Part shown: one piece after another, positions 52,901-56,164 of the stretch
Numbering within the stretch: the first letter of the stretch is position 1
Layout of the letters: every line of letters begins with the position of its first letter
Assembly: GCF_028640845.1 (NCBI RefSeq)
Contig: NC_080546.1
Span: 69,779,205-69,843,204 of the forward strand
Length of the DNA stretch: 64,000 bases
Source of the DNA: Ahaetulla prasina
Taxonomy: Eukaryota; Chordata; Lepidosauria; Squamata; Colubridae
Reading direction: 5' to 3'
Made by a program: the position numbers and the translations under genes
The notes under the pieces: model-generated
Database searches by the model: none
The model's input: only the letters and a program-made list of their open reading frames with translations
Told to the model about the DNA's origin: nothing

Positions 52901-54820
52901 ACCTCCCCAGGCTTTTAAGGGGTTGCCAGAAAGAAGGGGGATTTTATTTTCCAAAGCACCAGAAGGCAAAACAAGAAGCAATGGATAGAAACTGAAGAAA
53001 CAGAGAAGCAACCTAAAACTAAGAAGAAACTTCCTGACAGTGAGAACAATTAACCAGTGGAACTGCTTCACTAGAAAGGGCTTTCTTTTGCTCCAGAAGA
53101 AAATCAGAATAAAGACCTGGAAAAGCCTTCACAGGCTTTTGTTCTGCTGTGGAAGAAAAATAGAAGACAGAGAAATCTTCCCTGGAAGAGGTTCTCTGCT
53201 TTTGCTCTGGAGCAGGGGTAGTCAACCTTTTTATACCTACCACCCACTTTTGAATCTCTGTTAGTAGTAAAATTTTCTAACCACCCACCAGTCCACAGTA
53301 ATGCGCCATGTATTTCTCCCACATTGTGGATTGGGTTTGGGGGGGCGCGCCAGGTACCAGCTCTGTTTGTCTGTTACAACTGGGTGGTATGGGGGGGGGA
53401 GATGCGCGAGCTATTCTGGGACGAGGCTCTTTTGTTTGCGGTCACACTATAGCGCCATTTAGTTTCACTTATGTAACGTGAACTAAACTTATGCACGGGT
53501 GATACAAATAGTATATTTTCAGAAATTTAAATTGTCACAGGGAATTTTATGAAAACCTAATGAAAATGTTTTTAAATAATGCTATGAATTTTTTTTTTAA
53601 AGTCAATTAAATTTTAAAAAAGGAAAGTGCTTCAATATCAGACAAAACCCCTACGCCCACCATGAAAGCTGGAATGCCCACTAGTGGGCAGTAGGGACCA
53701 GGTTGACTACCACTGCTCTGGAGGAAGCAAAAGGCAGTTTCTTTTGAGGCAGATTTTCAATTCAGGCAAGCTGGTTTGCAGCTTCGCAACATTGTAAGGA
53801 GGTGATAATTGCTCTTGGCTAAACGCCCAGACATCTCATTAAAGCTAGTATTCCTTTCCCTGCTTGGGGGATGGGGGGTGGGTGGGAAGTAAAAAAGCCC
53901 CAGAAAGTTTCCCTTTATTATTCTAGCTGAAGGCAAATGAGACTAAGACTCATTTGCTGTTTCTTAGCTCAGCTGAGGTGGCAATCGCTCTGTGCGGGAA
54001 TCAGCTGAGCTAATAAACAACAGAATATAGGAGAGGTGAAAGGAGGGGGAGGGCAGGTGGGCGGGGCCAATCAAAATTTTCCTTACTGGTTCTCTGAACC
54101 AGTCAAAATTTTCCCTACCTGGGCAGCAGAACCGGCCCAAACCGGTAGCATTTCACCCCTGGAATGGAGGATTGTATGCCTTGCCGATTGCTCTGTGGTG
54201 TGCTGGAGACTGGGAAGAGAACTCAAGGTGTTCCATGCAGGCCCTACAAAGACACAGTGAAGGAAACTCTACACCACTGTAATATCCAACCAAGGGAACT
54301 AGAAGCTGCAACTGCTGAAAGTACCTGCTGTTCAGCCCTGTGCTATGAAGCCTCCACTGGCTTTCAATATAGGCACCACCAAAAAGTGATAGAAAATCAT
54401 GAGCAGCATCATAGAATAACAGTGTTCCCATTGTGCTAGACAATACACTTCTAGACTGAGACTGCACAGCCACCTTCAGGTCCACAGATGAATTGCACAA
54501 CAGCAGCTTCTTTGAACCCAAAAACATTTAGCCTTCAGTTGTTAAGAGTTTATGTAAGCTACACAGTATATGACATGATGTCTTTTTTTATTACATTTAC
54601 AAACATTTAGAAATTGATACTTACTTGCATATATCATCTTCTGGGTCCTCAAGCCCAAACCTTTCATCAAAAGTAAGTTGTATCAACATATTCTCTTCAA
54701 CTGCAACTAATCGCCACACAAGTACTATGTTGCGAGGATAAGTGTAAGGAAACTTAGGGCTGTGAATACTTCCATTAGCAGACACAATAATAACCTTCTC
54801 ATGATGTGGCTCTTGCACTC
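3938..54820 (-). CDS. PDGFC: Platelet-derived growth factor C, five of six coding exons (5' partial)
   Basis: Secreted growth factor that forms the PDGF-CC dimer; after removal of its CUB domain it activates PDGF receptor alpha on mesenchymal cells. The coding parts, in transcript order, are 54625-54820, 35040-35220, 9984-10191, 5016-5233 and 3938-4054. All junctions carry GT/AG and keep one frame (codons split 1+2, 2+1, 0, 1+2 and 0). The joined reading frame covers residues 40-345 when numbered as human PDGFC, so length matches the family exactly. Order: CUB domain (to about 163), hinge (about 164-234) ending in RKSR, PDGF/VEGF domain (235-345). Cysteines at the positions equivalent to 250, 274, 280, 286, 287, 294, 335 and 337 are all present. 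Introns are 961 bp, 4.75 kb, 24.8 kb and 19.4 kb. No stop or frameshift is seen. The signal-peptide exon lies outside the window. PDGFD is excluded by the close match to PDGFC throughout. Confidence 0.97.
4055..4514. other. PDGFC intron 5, first part
   Basis: No repeat or gene recognised between exon 6 and the LTR-like block. Confidence 0.5.
4515..4821 (+). mobile_element. Possible solo LTR in intron 5
   Basis: A 307-bp block starting TGACACAC and ending ACACTGACA, so bounded by TG and CA, with a U3/R-like middle and an A-rich AGTAAACC stretch before the last 70 bp. The flanks AGCGC and AGCAG match at only 3 of 5 positions, so the target duplication is weak. No internal retroviral gene is present. 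It could also be another kind of repeat. Confidence 0.35.
5016..5233 (-). CDS. PDGFC: PDGFC exon 5: main part of the PDGF/VEGF growth-factor domain
   Basis: 218 bp, completing 73 codons with the base from exon 4. The peptide begins [20 protein letters not shown] and contains [18 protein letters not shown] followed by [10 protein letters not shown], ending KKYHE. The cystine-knot cysteines (250, 274, 280, 286, 287 and 294 equivalents) are all present, as is the three-residue insertion between the RC and CC cysteines that marks PDGF-C and PDGF-D. Leu replaces the Gly found in human WPGC. The acceptor ends GTTTAG and the donor is GAG followed by GTATAG. Confidence 0.97.
5234..6600. other. PDGFC intron 4, unannotated part
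   Basis: AT-rich intron. A 70-codon minus-strand frame at 5354-5566 has no recognisable product. No repeat recognised. Confidence 0.45.
6612..6733. repeat. A-rich tract and ACAAT pentanucleotide microsatellite
   Basis: An AAATA-type low-complexity run (6612-6669) passes into about a dozen ACAAT units (about 6675-6733). The minus-strand open frame across it (repeating VLYCI) is an artefact of the repeat. Confidence 0.9.
6916..7122 (+). mobile_element. tRNA-derived SINE, squamate type
   Basis: tRNA-like head with GGTGGCACAGTGGTTAGAGT (A-box region) and AGTTCAAATCTC (B-box), then the motifs GTTGATTCAGCCTTCCATCC and CTGTAAACCGCTTAGA and a tail near CTAAGTGCTATTTC. Related copies lie at 50531 (+) and 51135 (-). 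It is a SINE head, not a tRNA gene. Confidence 0.8.
7123..7577. other. Intron 4 between two SINEs
   Basis: AT-rich, nothing recognised. Confidence 0.5.
7578..7790 (+). mobile_element. Sauria-type SINE
   Basis: Head AGAGCCAGTTTGGTATAGTG, central GACCTTGGGCCAGTCACTTT, and tail with CTTGCCAAGAAAACTGCAG and ACCTGACACGAATGAATGG. The tail resembles the BovB 3' end, the LINE thought to mobilise Sauria SINEs; BovB fragments are present in this window at 17050 and 27075. Confidence 0.85.
7791..9522. other. Intron 4, unannotated part
   Basis: No repeat or gene recognised. Frames of 61 and 78 codons at 8213-8398 and 8410-8646 show no recognisable features. Confidence 0.45.
9523..9650 (-). mobile_element. 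LINE 3' tail (CR1/L2 type)
   Basis: A TTTA run followed by TATATAGCTGCCCATCCCATG and an A-rich body is the reverse complement of a CR1/L2-type 3' end with an (AAAT)n tail. No coding part remains. Confidence 0.5.
9984..10191 (-). CDS. PDGFC: PDGFC exon 4: hinge region with the protease cleavage site
   Basis: 208 bp, 69 codons plus one base. The peptide runs from [20 protein letters not shown] through [16 protein letters not shown] to AYIHGRKSR. This is the linker between the CUB and growth-factor domains. The final RKSR is the basic site at which plasmin or tPA releases active PDGF-CC; it is conserved, so the latent-factor mechanism is probably kept. The exon starts right after CTCTCATTGCAG; the TTG a few bases upstream is part of the acceptor and not a start codon. 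The donor is G followed by GTAATA. Confidence 0.97.
10192..13100. other. PDGFC intron 3, unannotated part
   Basis: AT-rich, with a poly-A run near 10662-10678. A 122-codon plus-strand frame at 11330-11698 has AT-rich composition and no recognisable domain, so I do not call it a gene. Confidence 0.45.
13110..13245 (+). mobile_element. Possible LINE 3' end
   Basis: Homopolymer runs followed by GTAATAAACTTTAATAAAAT and an A-rich tail look like the 3' end of an L1-type retroposon. No coding part supports the call. Confidence 0.3.
13515..13735 (+). mobile_element. LINE 3' end of the ATTCT-tailed family
   Basis: Shares GACTATAACTTGTTGCTGGC, CACCAAGACAAATTCCTTG and TGTGTCCAATCACACTTGG with the copy at 35800. 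It leads directly into the hexamer microsatellite that follows. Confidence 0.8.
13736..13790 (+). repeat. ATTCTA hexanucleotide microsatellite at a LINE tail
   Basis: About nine clean ATTCTA units, where the sister copies carry the pentamer ATTCT. The array starts exactly at the LINE 3' end. Confidence 0.9.
13800..14390. other. Intron 3, nothing recognised
   Basis: AT-rich sequence without a recognisable repeat. Confidence 0.45.
14394..14443. repeat. GT and ATGT microsatellite
   Basis: About 16 GT units followed by ATGT/GTAT tetramers. The minus-strand 132-codon frame crossing it contains a THTHTH run and is an artefact. Confidence 0.9.
14444..17049. other. Intron 3, unannotated part
   Basis: No gene or recognised repeat. 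A 121-codon minus-strand frame at 14568-14933 and an 85-codon frame at 16419-16676 have no recognisable features. Confidence 0.4.
17050..17613 (+). pseudogene. BovB (RTE) LINE reverse-transcriptase fragment, left part
   Basis: Conceptual translation with several stops and shifts follows the RTE/BovB reverse transcriptase: [11 protein letters not shown], then [13 protein letters not shown] (catalytic region), [14 protein letters not shown], and [19 protein letters not shown]. It continues at 18595 after an inserted DNA transposon. More decayed than the copy at 27075. Confidence 0.8.
17614..18594 (+). mobile_element. Tc1/mariner transposon, internally deleted, inserted in BovB
   Basis: 981 bp with inverted ends of about 45 bp. 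The left end reads CAGTAGTGGCTAAAATTGTG and the right end, complemented, CTGTAGTGTCCAAAATTGTT. It is flanked by TA on both sides (17612-17613 and 18595-18596). Removing it with one TA restores the BovB frame across the site (ATY then ACESWTLKK). It encodes only the N-terminal part of a Tc1-like transposase. Confidence 0.93.
18071..18480 (+). pseudogene. Tc1-like transposase remnant (N-terminal DNA-binding part)
   Basis: Starts [12 protein letters not shown]; the helix-turn-helix segment ([15 protein letters not shown], then [14 protein letters not shown]) and NDDRRIKRL follow the Tc1 paired-like domain. A stop or shift near 18308 breaks the frame. Downstream, in other frames, [16 protein letters not shown] matches the end of that domain. 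The catalytic DDE region is absent; the sequence runs straight to the right inverted repeat. It cannot encode an active enzyme. Confidence 0.85.
18595..18765 (+). pseudogene. BovB (RTE) LINE fragment, right part
   Basis: Resumes exactly where the left part stopped: [30 protein letters not shown] and ISLER follow the BovB reverse-transcriptase C-terminus, with stops. Truncated downstream. Confidence 0.8.
18766..19545. other. Intron 3, unannotated part
   Basis: Begins with ACAGGTAATCCCCTGGATAC, which could be the end of a decayed MITE. Otherwise nothing recognised. Confidence 0.35.
19546..19694. repeat. Long inverted repeat (foldback)
   Basis: The left arm 19546-19588 and right arm 19651-19694 are near-perfect reverse complements (core GTATTCAATTGGGAGATA), separated by a 62-bp purine-rich spacer. 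Weaker pairing extends outward by roughly ten bases. No transposon termini recognised. Confidence 0.85.
19803..19883. mobile_element. MITE fragment, left of a CR1 insertion
   Basis: AGAGCCCTTGACTTATGCCTG and GTTCAAAGTTATGAC resemble the MITE family at 41256 and 51802. The other part probably continues at 21378, with the CR1 between them. Confidence 0.45.
19884..21377 (-). mobile_element. CR1/L3-type LINE, 5' truncated
   Basis: About 1.5 kb in minus orientation. The 3' end is a (TTTA)n run at 19884-19915 after TTTTATACCGTCCTTCTCCC, and the reverse-transcriptase region follows up to about 21375. CATTCTGTAAAGCATT on the left and CATTGTAAAGATT on the right may be an imperfect target duplication. 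Confidence 0.9.
20129..21375 (-). pseudogene. CR1/L3-type reverse transcriptase, frameshifted
   Basis: The upstream frame (21375-20992) holds [20 protein letters not shown], then [16 protein letters not shown] (first catalytic Asp) and [13 protein letters not shown]. The downstream frame (21040-20129) holds [33 protein letters not shown] (FTDD where FADD is usual), [11 protein letters not shown], then the thumb and C-terminal region [24 protein letters not shown] and [14 protein letters not shown] shift in a G run near 21080 separates them. Not functional. Confidence 0.9.
21378..21663. mobile_element. MITE fragment, right of a CR1 insertion
   Basis: TGCTGGCTTCCTGTGGAAAT, ATGGAGAAGCCAGCAAGAAA and GGTTGTAAGCAGAG are typical internal motifs of the squamate MITE seen at 51802. 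Likely the continuation of 19803-19883. Confidence 0.4.
21666..21965 (-). mobile_element. LINE 3' end of the ATTCT-tailed family
   Basis: Reverse complement of the tail at 28380 and 36290: AGAATAGAATTTTATTGGCC, then TGATTGGACACACAAGGAAT. It extends to TTTGTTCCC near 21965 and matches the non-coding 3' part of the copy at 27880. Confidence 0.8.
21990..22020. repeat. TA-rich microsatellite
   Basis: Alternating TA tract directly before the Penelope-like element. Confidence 0.8.
22022..22230 (+). pseudogene. Penelope-like element, N-terminal part
   Basis: The translation contains [19 protein letters not shown], a stop, then [10 protein letters not shown] and [16 protein letters not shown], the N-terminal region of Penelope-like element polyproteins. 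It is cut at codon LDQT by a CR1 insertion and continues at about 23037. Confidence 0.75.
22231..22815 (+). pseudogene. CR1/L3-type ORF2 C-terminus, uninterrupted frame
   Basis: About 195 codons without a stop or shift. [52 protein letters not shown] and [15 protein letters not shown] end at [18 protein letters not shown]. The open frame begins upstream in Penelope-like sequence (from 22102), so the apparent 237-residue protein is a chance fusion. The catalytic palm is missing, so no enzyme is made. The clean frame suggests a younger insertion than the minus copy. Confidence 0.88.
22231..23036 (+). mobile_element. CR1/L3-type LINE inserted in the Penelope-like element
   Basis: 5'-truncated copy of the same family as 19884-21377. 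It starts GATCACTTGACGACC and ends with CCTTCGGGAGAAGGGCGGTA, AT-rich sequence and an (AAAT)n/(AAAC)n tail. Excising it joins LDQT to NKDLLTLH of the host element. A clear target duplication is not seen; the shared bases CAAAC are at most five. Confidence 0.88.
23037..25089 (+). pseudogene. Penelope-like element, reverse transcriptase and GIY-YIG endonuclease
   Basis: Penelope-like retroelement with its RT and endonuclease domains, broken by shifts and stops. In order: [10 protein letters not shown] and [20 protein letters not shown] (23227-23680), [20 protein letters not shown] (about 23720), [16 protein letters not shown] (about 23920), [20 protein letters not shown], then a stop and [12 protein letters not shown] (about 24197), where the usual Tyr before VDD is Asn. 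The C-terminal frame carries [20 protein letters not shown] and [11 protein letters not shown] (24770-24860), the GIY-YIG nuclease core, and ends [20 protein letters not shown] and IWKLALVNK. Dead copy, interrupted by the CR1 at 22231. Confidence 0.9.
25090..25286. other. GC-rich unassigned segment
   Basis: Lies between the end of the Penelope-like frame and a CR1 tail. It contains GGAGGAGGATGACTCGGAGA and CAAGGCCTCCCTCTCCAGGT. It looks repetitive but I cannot name the family. Confidence 0.3.
25287..25497 (+). mobile_element. CR1 3' end
   Basis: AGAACTAAGGAGAAATTTCC, AGTGGAACAACTTGCCTGC, then GACCTCCAAGGTCCCTTCC and ACTCTGTTATTATGTTATG: the standard CR1 3' terminus. The reverse complement of this family occurs at 48460 and 49714. 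Confidence 0.85.
25498..27070. other. Intron 3, nothing recognised
   Basis: AT-rich unique-looking sequence with no long frame and no named repeat. Confidence 0.45.
27075..27625 (+). pseudogene. BovB (RTE) LINE 3' end with reverse-transcriptase C-terminus
   Basis: The translation [60 protein letters not shown] and [15 protein letters not shown], a single TGA stop, then [39 protein letters not shown] and [13 protein letters not shown] is the classic BovB C-terminus. The 3' end is ACTTCGCAACTAACAACAAC. 5'-truncated and one stop from open, so younger than the copy at 17050. BovB is known for horizontal spread between squamates and ruminants. Confidence 0.95.
27880..28375 (+). mobile_element. 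LINE 3' end with C-terminal codons, ATTCT-tailed family
   Basis: Starts in C-terminal reverse-transcriptase codons ([39 protein letters not shown] stop), then 3'UTR and tail ATTCTATTCTATTCTGG. About 90% alike by eye to 35800-36290. Confidence 0.85.
28461..28741. mobile_element. MITE-like fragment
   Basis: CAGGAGTTCTTCATTTAATGAC, AGTGACTGCTCAACTTGC and GGGGAAGCTGGCAGGAAATT resemble the family at 41256 and 51802. Decayed. Confidence 0.4.
28742..29827. other. Intron 3, nothing recognised
   Basis: AT-rich, with a short TTTA/TTTG tract near 28988-29015. Confidence 0.4.
29828..29982. mobile_element. MITE-like fragment
   Basis: Begins CACTTAACGACCTGCAGATT and ends ATAACTTGAGAACTAACTGTA, consistent with one end of the MITE family at 41256. 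Confidence 0.4.
30430..31136. mobile_element. Large GC-rich MITE, Tc1/mariner-like ends
   Basis: The left part reads TTTTTTGGAGCATATGACAC and GTGCATTTTATACACC; the right end reads CTGGAGCGTCTTATACTTTT and AAAAATATGGTA. This is the same family as 43624-44176, whose ends are TACCATATTTT. The outermost left bases have decayed. The GC-rich middle (about 30520-30960) repeats the phrase GGCCAAAAACG in both orientations. The short frames inside (30445-30756, 30644-30940) are artefacts. Confidence 0.65.
31137..33679. other. Intron 3, unannotated part
   Basis: AT-rich. Holds a poly-A run near 32859-32873 and frames of 62-70 codons without recognisable product. Confidence 0.4.
33680..33873. mobile_element. 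MITE-like fragment
   Basis: Ends GGTTGTTAAGTGAAGACTAC and CTGTAC, with TGACTGCTTTGCTTAACAAT inside; these are MITE-family motifs in the reverse orientation. Confidence 0.45.
34235..34470. mobile_element. MITE-like fragment
   Basis: TCATTTAACAATCATAATTG, TCATTAAGCAAAATGGTGGC and CATGACAACTACTTGTAC match the same MITE family. Confidence 0.45.
34565..35011 (-). mobile_element. CR1/L2-type LINE 3' end next to PDGFC exon 3
   Basis: Minus-strand translation [40 protein letters not shown] and [20 protein letters not shown] is the C-terminal region of a CR1/L2-type ORF2, followed by an A-rich 3'UTR and a (TTTA)n tail at 34565-34580. It lies in the same orientation as PDGFC and begins 28 bp below the exon 3 donor. 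Confidence 0.8.
35040..35220 (-). CDS. PDGFC: PDGFC exon 3: second half of the CUB domain
   Basis: 181 bp, 61 codons counting the shared Lys. The peptide begins [14 protein letters not shown] and ends [15 protein letters not shown] supplies the second Cys of the CUB disulfide. The acceptor is TTTTGCTGTAG and the donor is ACA followed by GTAAGT. One oddity: the residue before IHYN is Tyr (TAT), whereas human PDGFC has Cys there as I remember it. Only 28 bp of intron separate the donor from a sense-oriented LINE fragment. Confidence 0.97.
35221..35799. other. PDGFC intron 2, unannotated part
   Basis: AT-rich, immediately upstream of exon 3 in transcript direction. A run of TATATTAAATATAATAATAT and a repeated AGAAAAAATAC near 35768-35790. 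No long polypyrimidine tract beyond the short one at the acceptor. Confidence 0.4.
35800..36292 (+). mobile_element. LINE 3' end with C-terminal codons, ATTCT-tailed family
   Basis: The longest copy here. Translation [55 protein letters not shown] and [12 protein letters not shown] ends at a stop near 36005, then 3'UTR with CACCAAGACAAATTCCTTG and an ATTCT tail. Confidence 0.88.
36293..38060. other. Intron 2, nothing recognised
   Basis: AT-rich with short frames only. Confidence 0.4.
38068..38103. repeat. Perfect 15-bp hairpin
   Basis: CAATTCTAGTCACAT (38068-38082) and its exact reverse complement (38089-38103) flank a six-base loop. No U-run follows on either strand, so it is not a bacterial-type terminator. 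Confidence 0.9.
38104..41255. other. Intron 2, unannotated part
   Basis: AT-rich. An 18-bp direct duplication (AAGTGTAAATGTCTTATT) near 39125-39162 and a CA microsatellite at about 39222-39252. Frames at 40044-40247 and 40433-40687 have no recognisable product. Confidence 0.45.
41256..41624. mobile_element. TA-flanked MITE, most complete copy
   Basis: 369 bp. The left end TACAGATAGTCCTTAACTTA and the complement of the right end, TACAGTTTGTCCTTGACTCG, form an inverted repeat. Internal ATTGTTAAGCGGATCATGTG and AACGGTCGTAAATATG are family hallmarks. TA bases at both ends suit a Tc1/mariner-type origin. Related fragments lie at 19803, 28461, 29828, 33680, 34235, 46081, 47580, 51802, 55345 and 60078. 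Confidence 0.65.
41625..42359. other. Intron 2, nothing recognised
   Basis: Moderately AT-rich sequence before the hAT element. Confidence 0.4.
42360..42748. mobile_element. hAT-type non-autonomous element with 8-bp target duplication
   Basis: The body 42368-42740 is flanked by CTCAAGGA at 42360-42367 and 42741-42748, a perfect 8-bp duplication. Ends: GAGGGTGTCAAACTC at the left and the complement of CAGAGGTGTCAAACTC at the right. The middle is GC-rich with a palindromic part (about 42483-42545) around GGGCTGTGGGTGGCAGCCC. No transposase. The short frames across it are artefacts. Confidence 0.9.
43125..43378 (-). mobile_element. tRNA-type SINE, reverse orientation
   Basis: Contains TGACTGGCCCAAAGTCACCC, AGCTGGCTTTCATGCTAAGG, TAGTCTCCTGGTTTCTAGCC and ATTTAATCACTAGATCAAAT, which is the complement of a tRNA-like head, preceded by the body motif CTCCTCCTATTTTCCCCAT. 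Confidence 0.65.
43624..44176. mobile_element. Large MITE with TA-flanked inverted ends
   Basis: The left end is CCATATTTTCCAGATTATAA then AACGCACC, and the right end, complemented, is CCATATTTTTTGAAGTATAA then GACACACC; both are bounded by TA. The GC-rich core (43690-44095) holds a roughly 70-bp unit three times. Same family as 30430-31136. Frames of 133 and 163 codons on the minus strand come from this repeat. Confidence 0.8.
43724..44037. repeat. Three copies of a 70-bp unit, one inverted
   Basis: Copies at 43724-43794 and about 43840-43914 run in one direction, and 43967-44037 is the near-perfect reverse complement. Each contains AGAGGGTTTG, GGCCTGCAGAGTGCTCCTG and GAGGGCAAAAAC. The outer pair could fold into a long stem. 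Confidence 0.88.
44177..46080. other. Intron 2, nothing recognised
   Basis: AT-rich. A small palindrome TTGTATATTGTATACAA near 45125. No repeat family named. Confidence 0.4.
46081..46661. mobile_element. Probable MITE-derived block, left of a LINE insertion
   Basis: Starts with GACTTACAACAACAATTGGG and ATGATATGGTCATAAAGTGC, motifs of the MITE at 41256, then GC-richer sequence with the repeated phrase CAGCTCTGGGGATG / GCATCTCTGGGACTG. It may continue at 47414-47770 on the other side of the LINE. Confidence 0.4.
46662..47413 (-). mobile_element. CR1-group LINE, internally deleted
   Basis: The minus-strand 3' end TTTGTCACAACAGTATACAC is shared with the copy at 58132. Coding part: [54 protein letters not shown], then in another frame [19 protein letters not shown] and [14 protein letters not shown]: the linker between endonuclease and reverse transcriptase. 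The RT itself is missing and the sequence jumps to the 3'UTR. Confidence 0.75.
47414..47770. mobile_element. Probable MITE-derived block, right of a LINE insertion
   Basis: Ends CATGGTTACTGAACAAATGG, TTATAAATCGAGGATTACCTG; contains ACATGACCATGGGGTGCTGT. Motifs and end match the MITE family at 41256. Confidence 0.5.
47771..48460. other. Intron 2, nothing recognised
   Basis: Contains a poly-A run at about 48402-48416. Short frames only. Confidence 0.4.
48489..49034 (-). pseudogene. L1 ORF2 C-terminal fragment (inverted part)
   Basis: The translation [76 protein letters not shown] residues and [20 protein letters not shown], ending IQIEKWTKK, follows the region after the L1 reverse transcriptase. 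The last few residues read into flanking CR1. The frame is open, suggesting a fairly recent insertion. Confidence 0.85.
49041..49588 (+). pseudogene. L1 ORF2 C-terminal end with Cys-rich motif
   Basis: Frame [60 protein letters not shown] to the stop after RERGFWQS. The CWRC...H...C pattern is the Cys-rich C-terminal motif of L1 ORF2p. It continues the inverted part after a small gap. No upstream start or catalytic domain, so no function. Confidence 0.88.
50210..50530. other. Intron 2, nothing recognised
   Basis: AT-rich sequence between the CR1 and a SINE. Confidence 0.4.
50531..50740 (+). mobile_element. tRNA-derived SINE, squamate type
   Basis: GAGCCATGGTGGTGCAGTGG, GGTTGACTCAGCCTTCCATC, CTGTAAACCAGTTAGAGAG and GTATATAAGTCAATGCTATT; same family as 6916. 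GAAGTGGTAT is locally duplicated near 50695. Confidence 0.85.
50745..51132. other. Intron 2 between two SINEs
   Basis: AT-rich, nothing recognised. Confidence 0.45.
51135..51358 (-). mobile_element. tRNA-derived SINE, reverse orientation
   Basis: AGTAGCAATAGCAATATCAC at the tail, ACTTATATACCGCTTCACAG, AAGGCTGAGTCAACCTTCAG and CCGCACCACCTCAGC at the head. Same family as 50531 and opposite to it, giving an inverted SINE pair about 0.4 kb apart. Confidence 0.85.
51360..51801. other. Intron 2, nothing recognised
   Basis: AT-rich. Confidence 0.4.
51802..52135. mobile_element. TA-type MITE, right end truncated
   Basis: AAGTAGTCCTCAATTTATGG at the left, then TTGTTAAGTCAATCATCAGT, ATGGCTTCCCCCATTGAATT, TTTTGATCATGTGACTGC and GTGTGAAGACCAGCTGTAAG. 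Member of the family at 41256. Confidence 0.65.
52136..52795. other. Intron 2, nothing recognised
   Basis: AT-rich sequence before the nested hAT block. Confidence 0.4.
52796..54161. mobile_element. Large hAT-like element carrying a second hAT and a CR1 piece
   Basis: Left end CAGTGGTGAAATCTAAAAAT; right end, complemented, CAGGGGTGAAATGCTACCGG. The flanks GAACGGAT and GAATGGAG match at 6 of 8, a plausible decayed hAT duplication. Inside are a CR1-like piece (about 52925-53070, with CCAAAGCACCAGAAGGCAAA and ACTAAGAAGAAACTTCCTGA) and the element at 53213. No transposase. Confidence 0.7.
53205..53723. mobile_element. hAT-type element with perfect 8-bp duplication, nested
   Basis: The body 53213-53715 (503 bp) is flanked by CTCTGGAG at 53205-53212 and 53716-53723. 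Ends CAGGGGTAGTCAACCT and the complement CAGTGGTAGTCAACCT match at 15 of 16. No coding capacity. It sits inside 52796-54161 and is therefore the younger insertion. Confidence 0.92.
54165..54440 (+). pseudogene. LINE reverse-transcriptase C-terminal tail, weakly recognised
   Basis: Frame [20 protein letters not shown], then [40 protein letters not shown] resembles the RYKD-type C-terminal tail found after the RT of some RTE/Jockey-like LINEs. It lies 185 bp below PDGFC exon 2. No other part of the element is seen. Confidence 0.45.
54625..54820 (-). CDS. PDGFC: PDGFC exon 2: first half of the CUB domain
   Basis: 196 bp. With one base from exon 1 it encodes 65 residues, starting GVQEPHHEK and ending LEDPEDDIC, followed by two bases of the next Lys codon. 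It covers the start of the CUB domain, including [16 protein letters not shown] and [11 protein letters not shown]. The Cys in DDIC is the first of the CUB disulfide pair. The acceptor reads TTCCTTTATAG before the exon and the donor is GTAAGT. No in-frame Met and no signal peptide occur here; that belongs to exon 1, which I could not find between 54821 and 64000. Confidence 0.97.
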
Positions 54821-55344
54821 CTATAAAGGAAATATACACATACAAAAGAATATCAATCAACTGCACAATCAAGTTATACTGAACAATAAAATTCAATTAT
54901 AAAGATGTTCTTTGATATCTTCTAATCTACCATAGTATTCTAATTTATTTCTTTGAATGGTAGATTGCCATGCCATACTATAAATTCACCTAAAAGGAAT
55001 TCTCTCAAAAGAGTTGTTGGAATTATCTTAAGAAACATACCCAAATATTTTAATTTGGACATGACAAACCATTGCATAATAAGCCATCTCCTCTAGGTTT
55101 CTAGTTTTTAAAAGAAGAGGAAGAAAAGGAAAAAACAATGTTGAGAGAATGTACATAAAGAATTGGCATATCTAAATCCCCCAATGTGTTGTTTACTAAA
55201 AAAATAACAAAAACACCATGATTTGATAAACAGAATCATGTGCAATTGCAATTAGTAGGCAGTCAATTACTAAAGTGAAAAAGATGTGTACAAATTTCTA
55301 TTTTTCTATGATAGTATGCTGACACCCACAATTACTCATATATA
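54821..55344. other. PDGFC intron 1, nothing recognised
   Basis: AT-rich sequence upstream of exon 2 in transcript direction. Confidence 0.45.
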
Positions 55345-55573
55345 CGTGGTCCTTGCTTAGTGACTGACTCTTACAGTGACTAACTGCAATTACAAAAATG
55401 ATGAAAAAGTAACTTTGCGACCAATTCTCTCATATATAACCTTCACATGTCTATAAAGCAAAGGGAAACTGAAGAAATATCAAAAGCAAAGTAGCTGTTT
55501 CAGTTAGCACCCACTTTGCTTAACAATGGAATTGCAGGTCCCAATTGTGGTCCCTAAATGAAAACTACATGTA
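55345..55573. mobile_element. TA-type MITE fragment
   Basis: GTGGTCCTTGCTTAGTGACT at the left and GGTCCCTAAATGAAAACTAC then ATGTA at the right, with ACTTTGCTTAACAATGGAAT inside. Confidence 0.5.
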
Positions 55574-56160
55574 TGTATTGCAATTTTTAGATGGATTAGA
55601 AGTTATTTGCTTACACAATAAGCTCTATCTAAAATGTATCCATCTCGTAAAAATTGATCCAATCTTATTTTCTATAAAGTATTAGAACATAATCCTTTAT
55701 TTTACCCAGTGTGTTCCCCTTCCTCTCAAAAACAATAGGGATTAAAATTAAATCCTCAAATAGCACTAATAATGAGATAGAAGTGTCATTTCACTGAATA
55801 ACGTCATTTTCTTTCCTTATTTATTATACACTAGACAAGCCGTGGTCCTTTGGGTCATTGTTTAAGAGATATTTCTTTACCTAAACAGAGAAATACCTAA
55901 AAGGTAAATTGACAAATCGGCAGTGGCATTAGAAGTGATTTCTGAATTCCTGACACCTTTCCCATTCAATTTCCTTGTGGGAAGCTGGCAAGCAACACTG
56001 AAACCTTCCCTCCCTGTTATACTATCATTACTTCCCTCCCCCACCCCTTGAATTCCTGCAAGCTTTCCCATTTACTTTGCTTGTAAGAAGCTTTCAGGGG
56101 AGCTCTGTTAGTGGGAAAGCCAGCAGGAAGTGGGTAAATTCAAAGCCAGCAGGCAGGCAA
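55574..56160. other. Intron 1, unassigned
   Basis: Includes a CT-rich stretch at about 55990-56090 and the phrases GGGAAGCTGGCAAGCAACAC and GTAAGAAGCTTTCAGG, which may belong to a decayed repeat. Confidence 0.35.
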
Positions 56161-56164
56161 GTGT

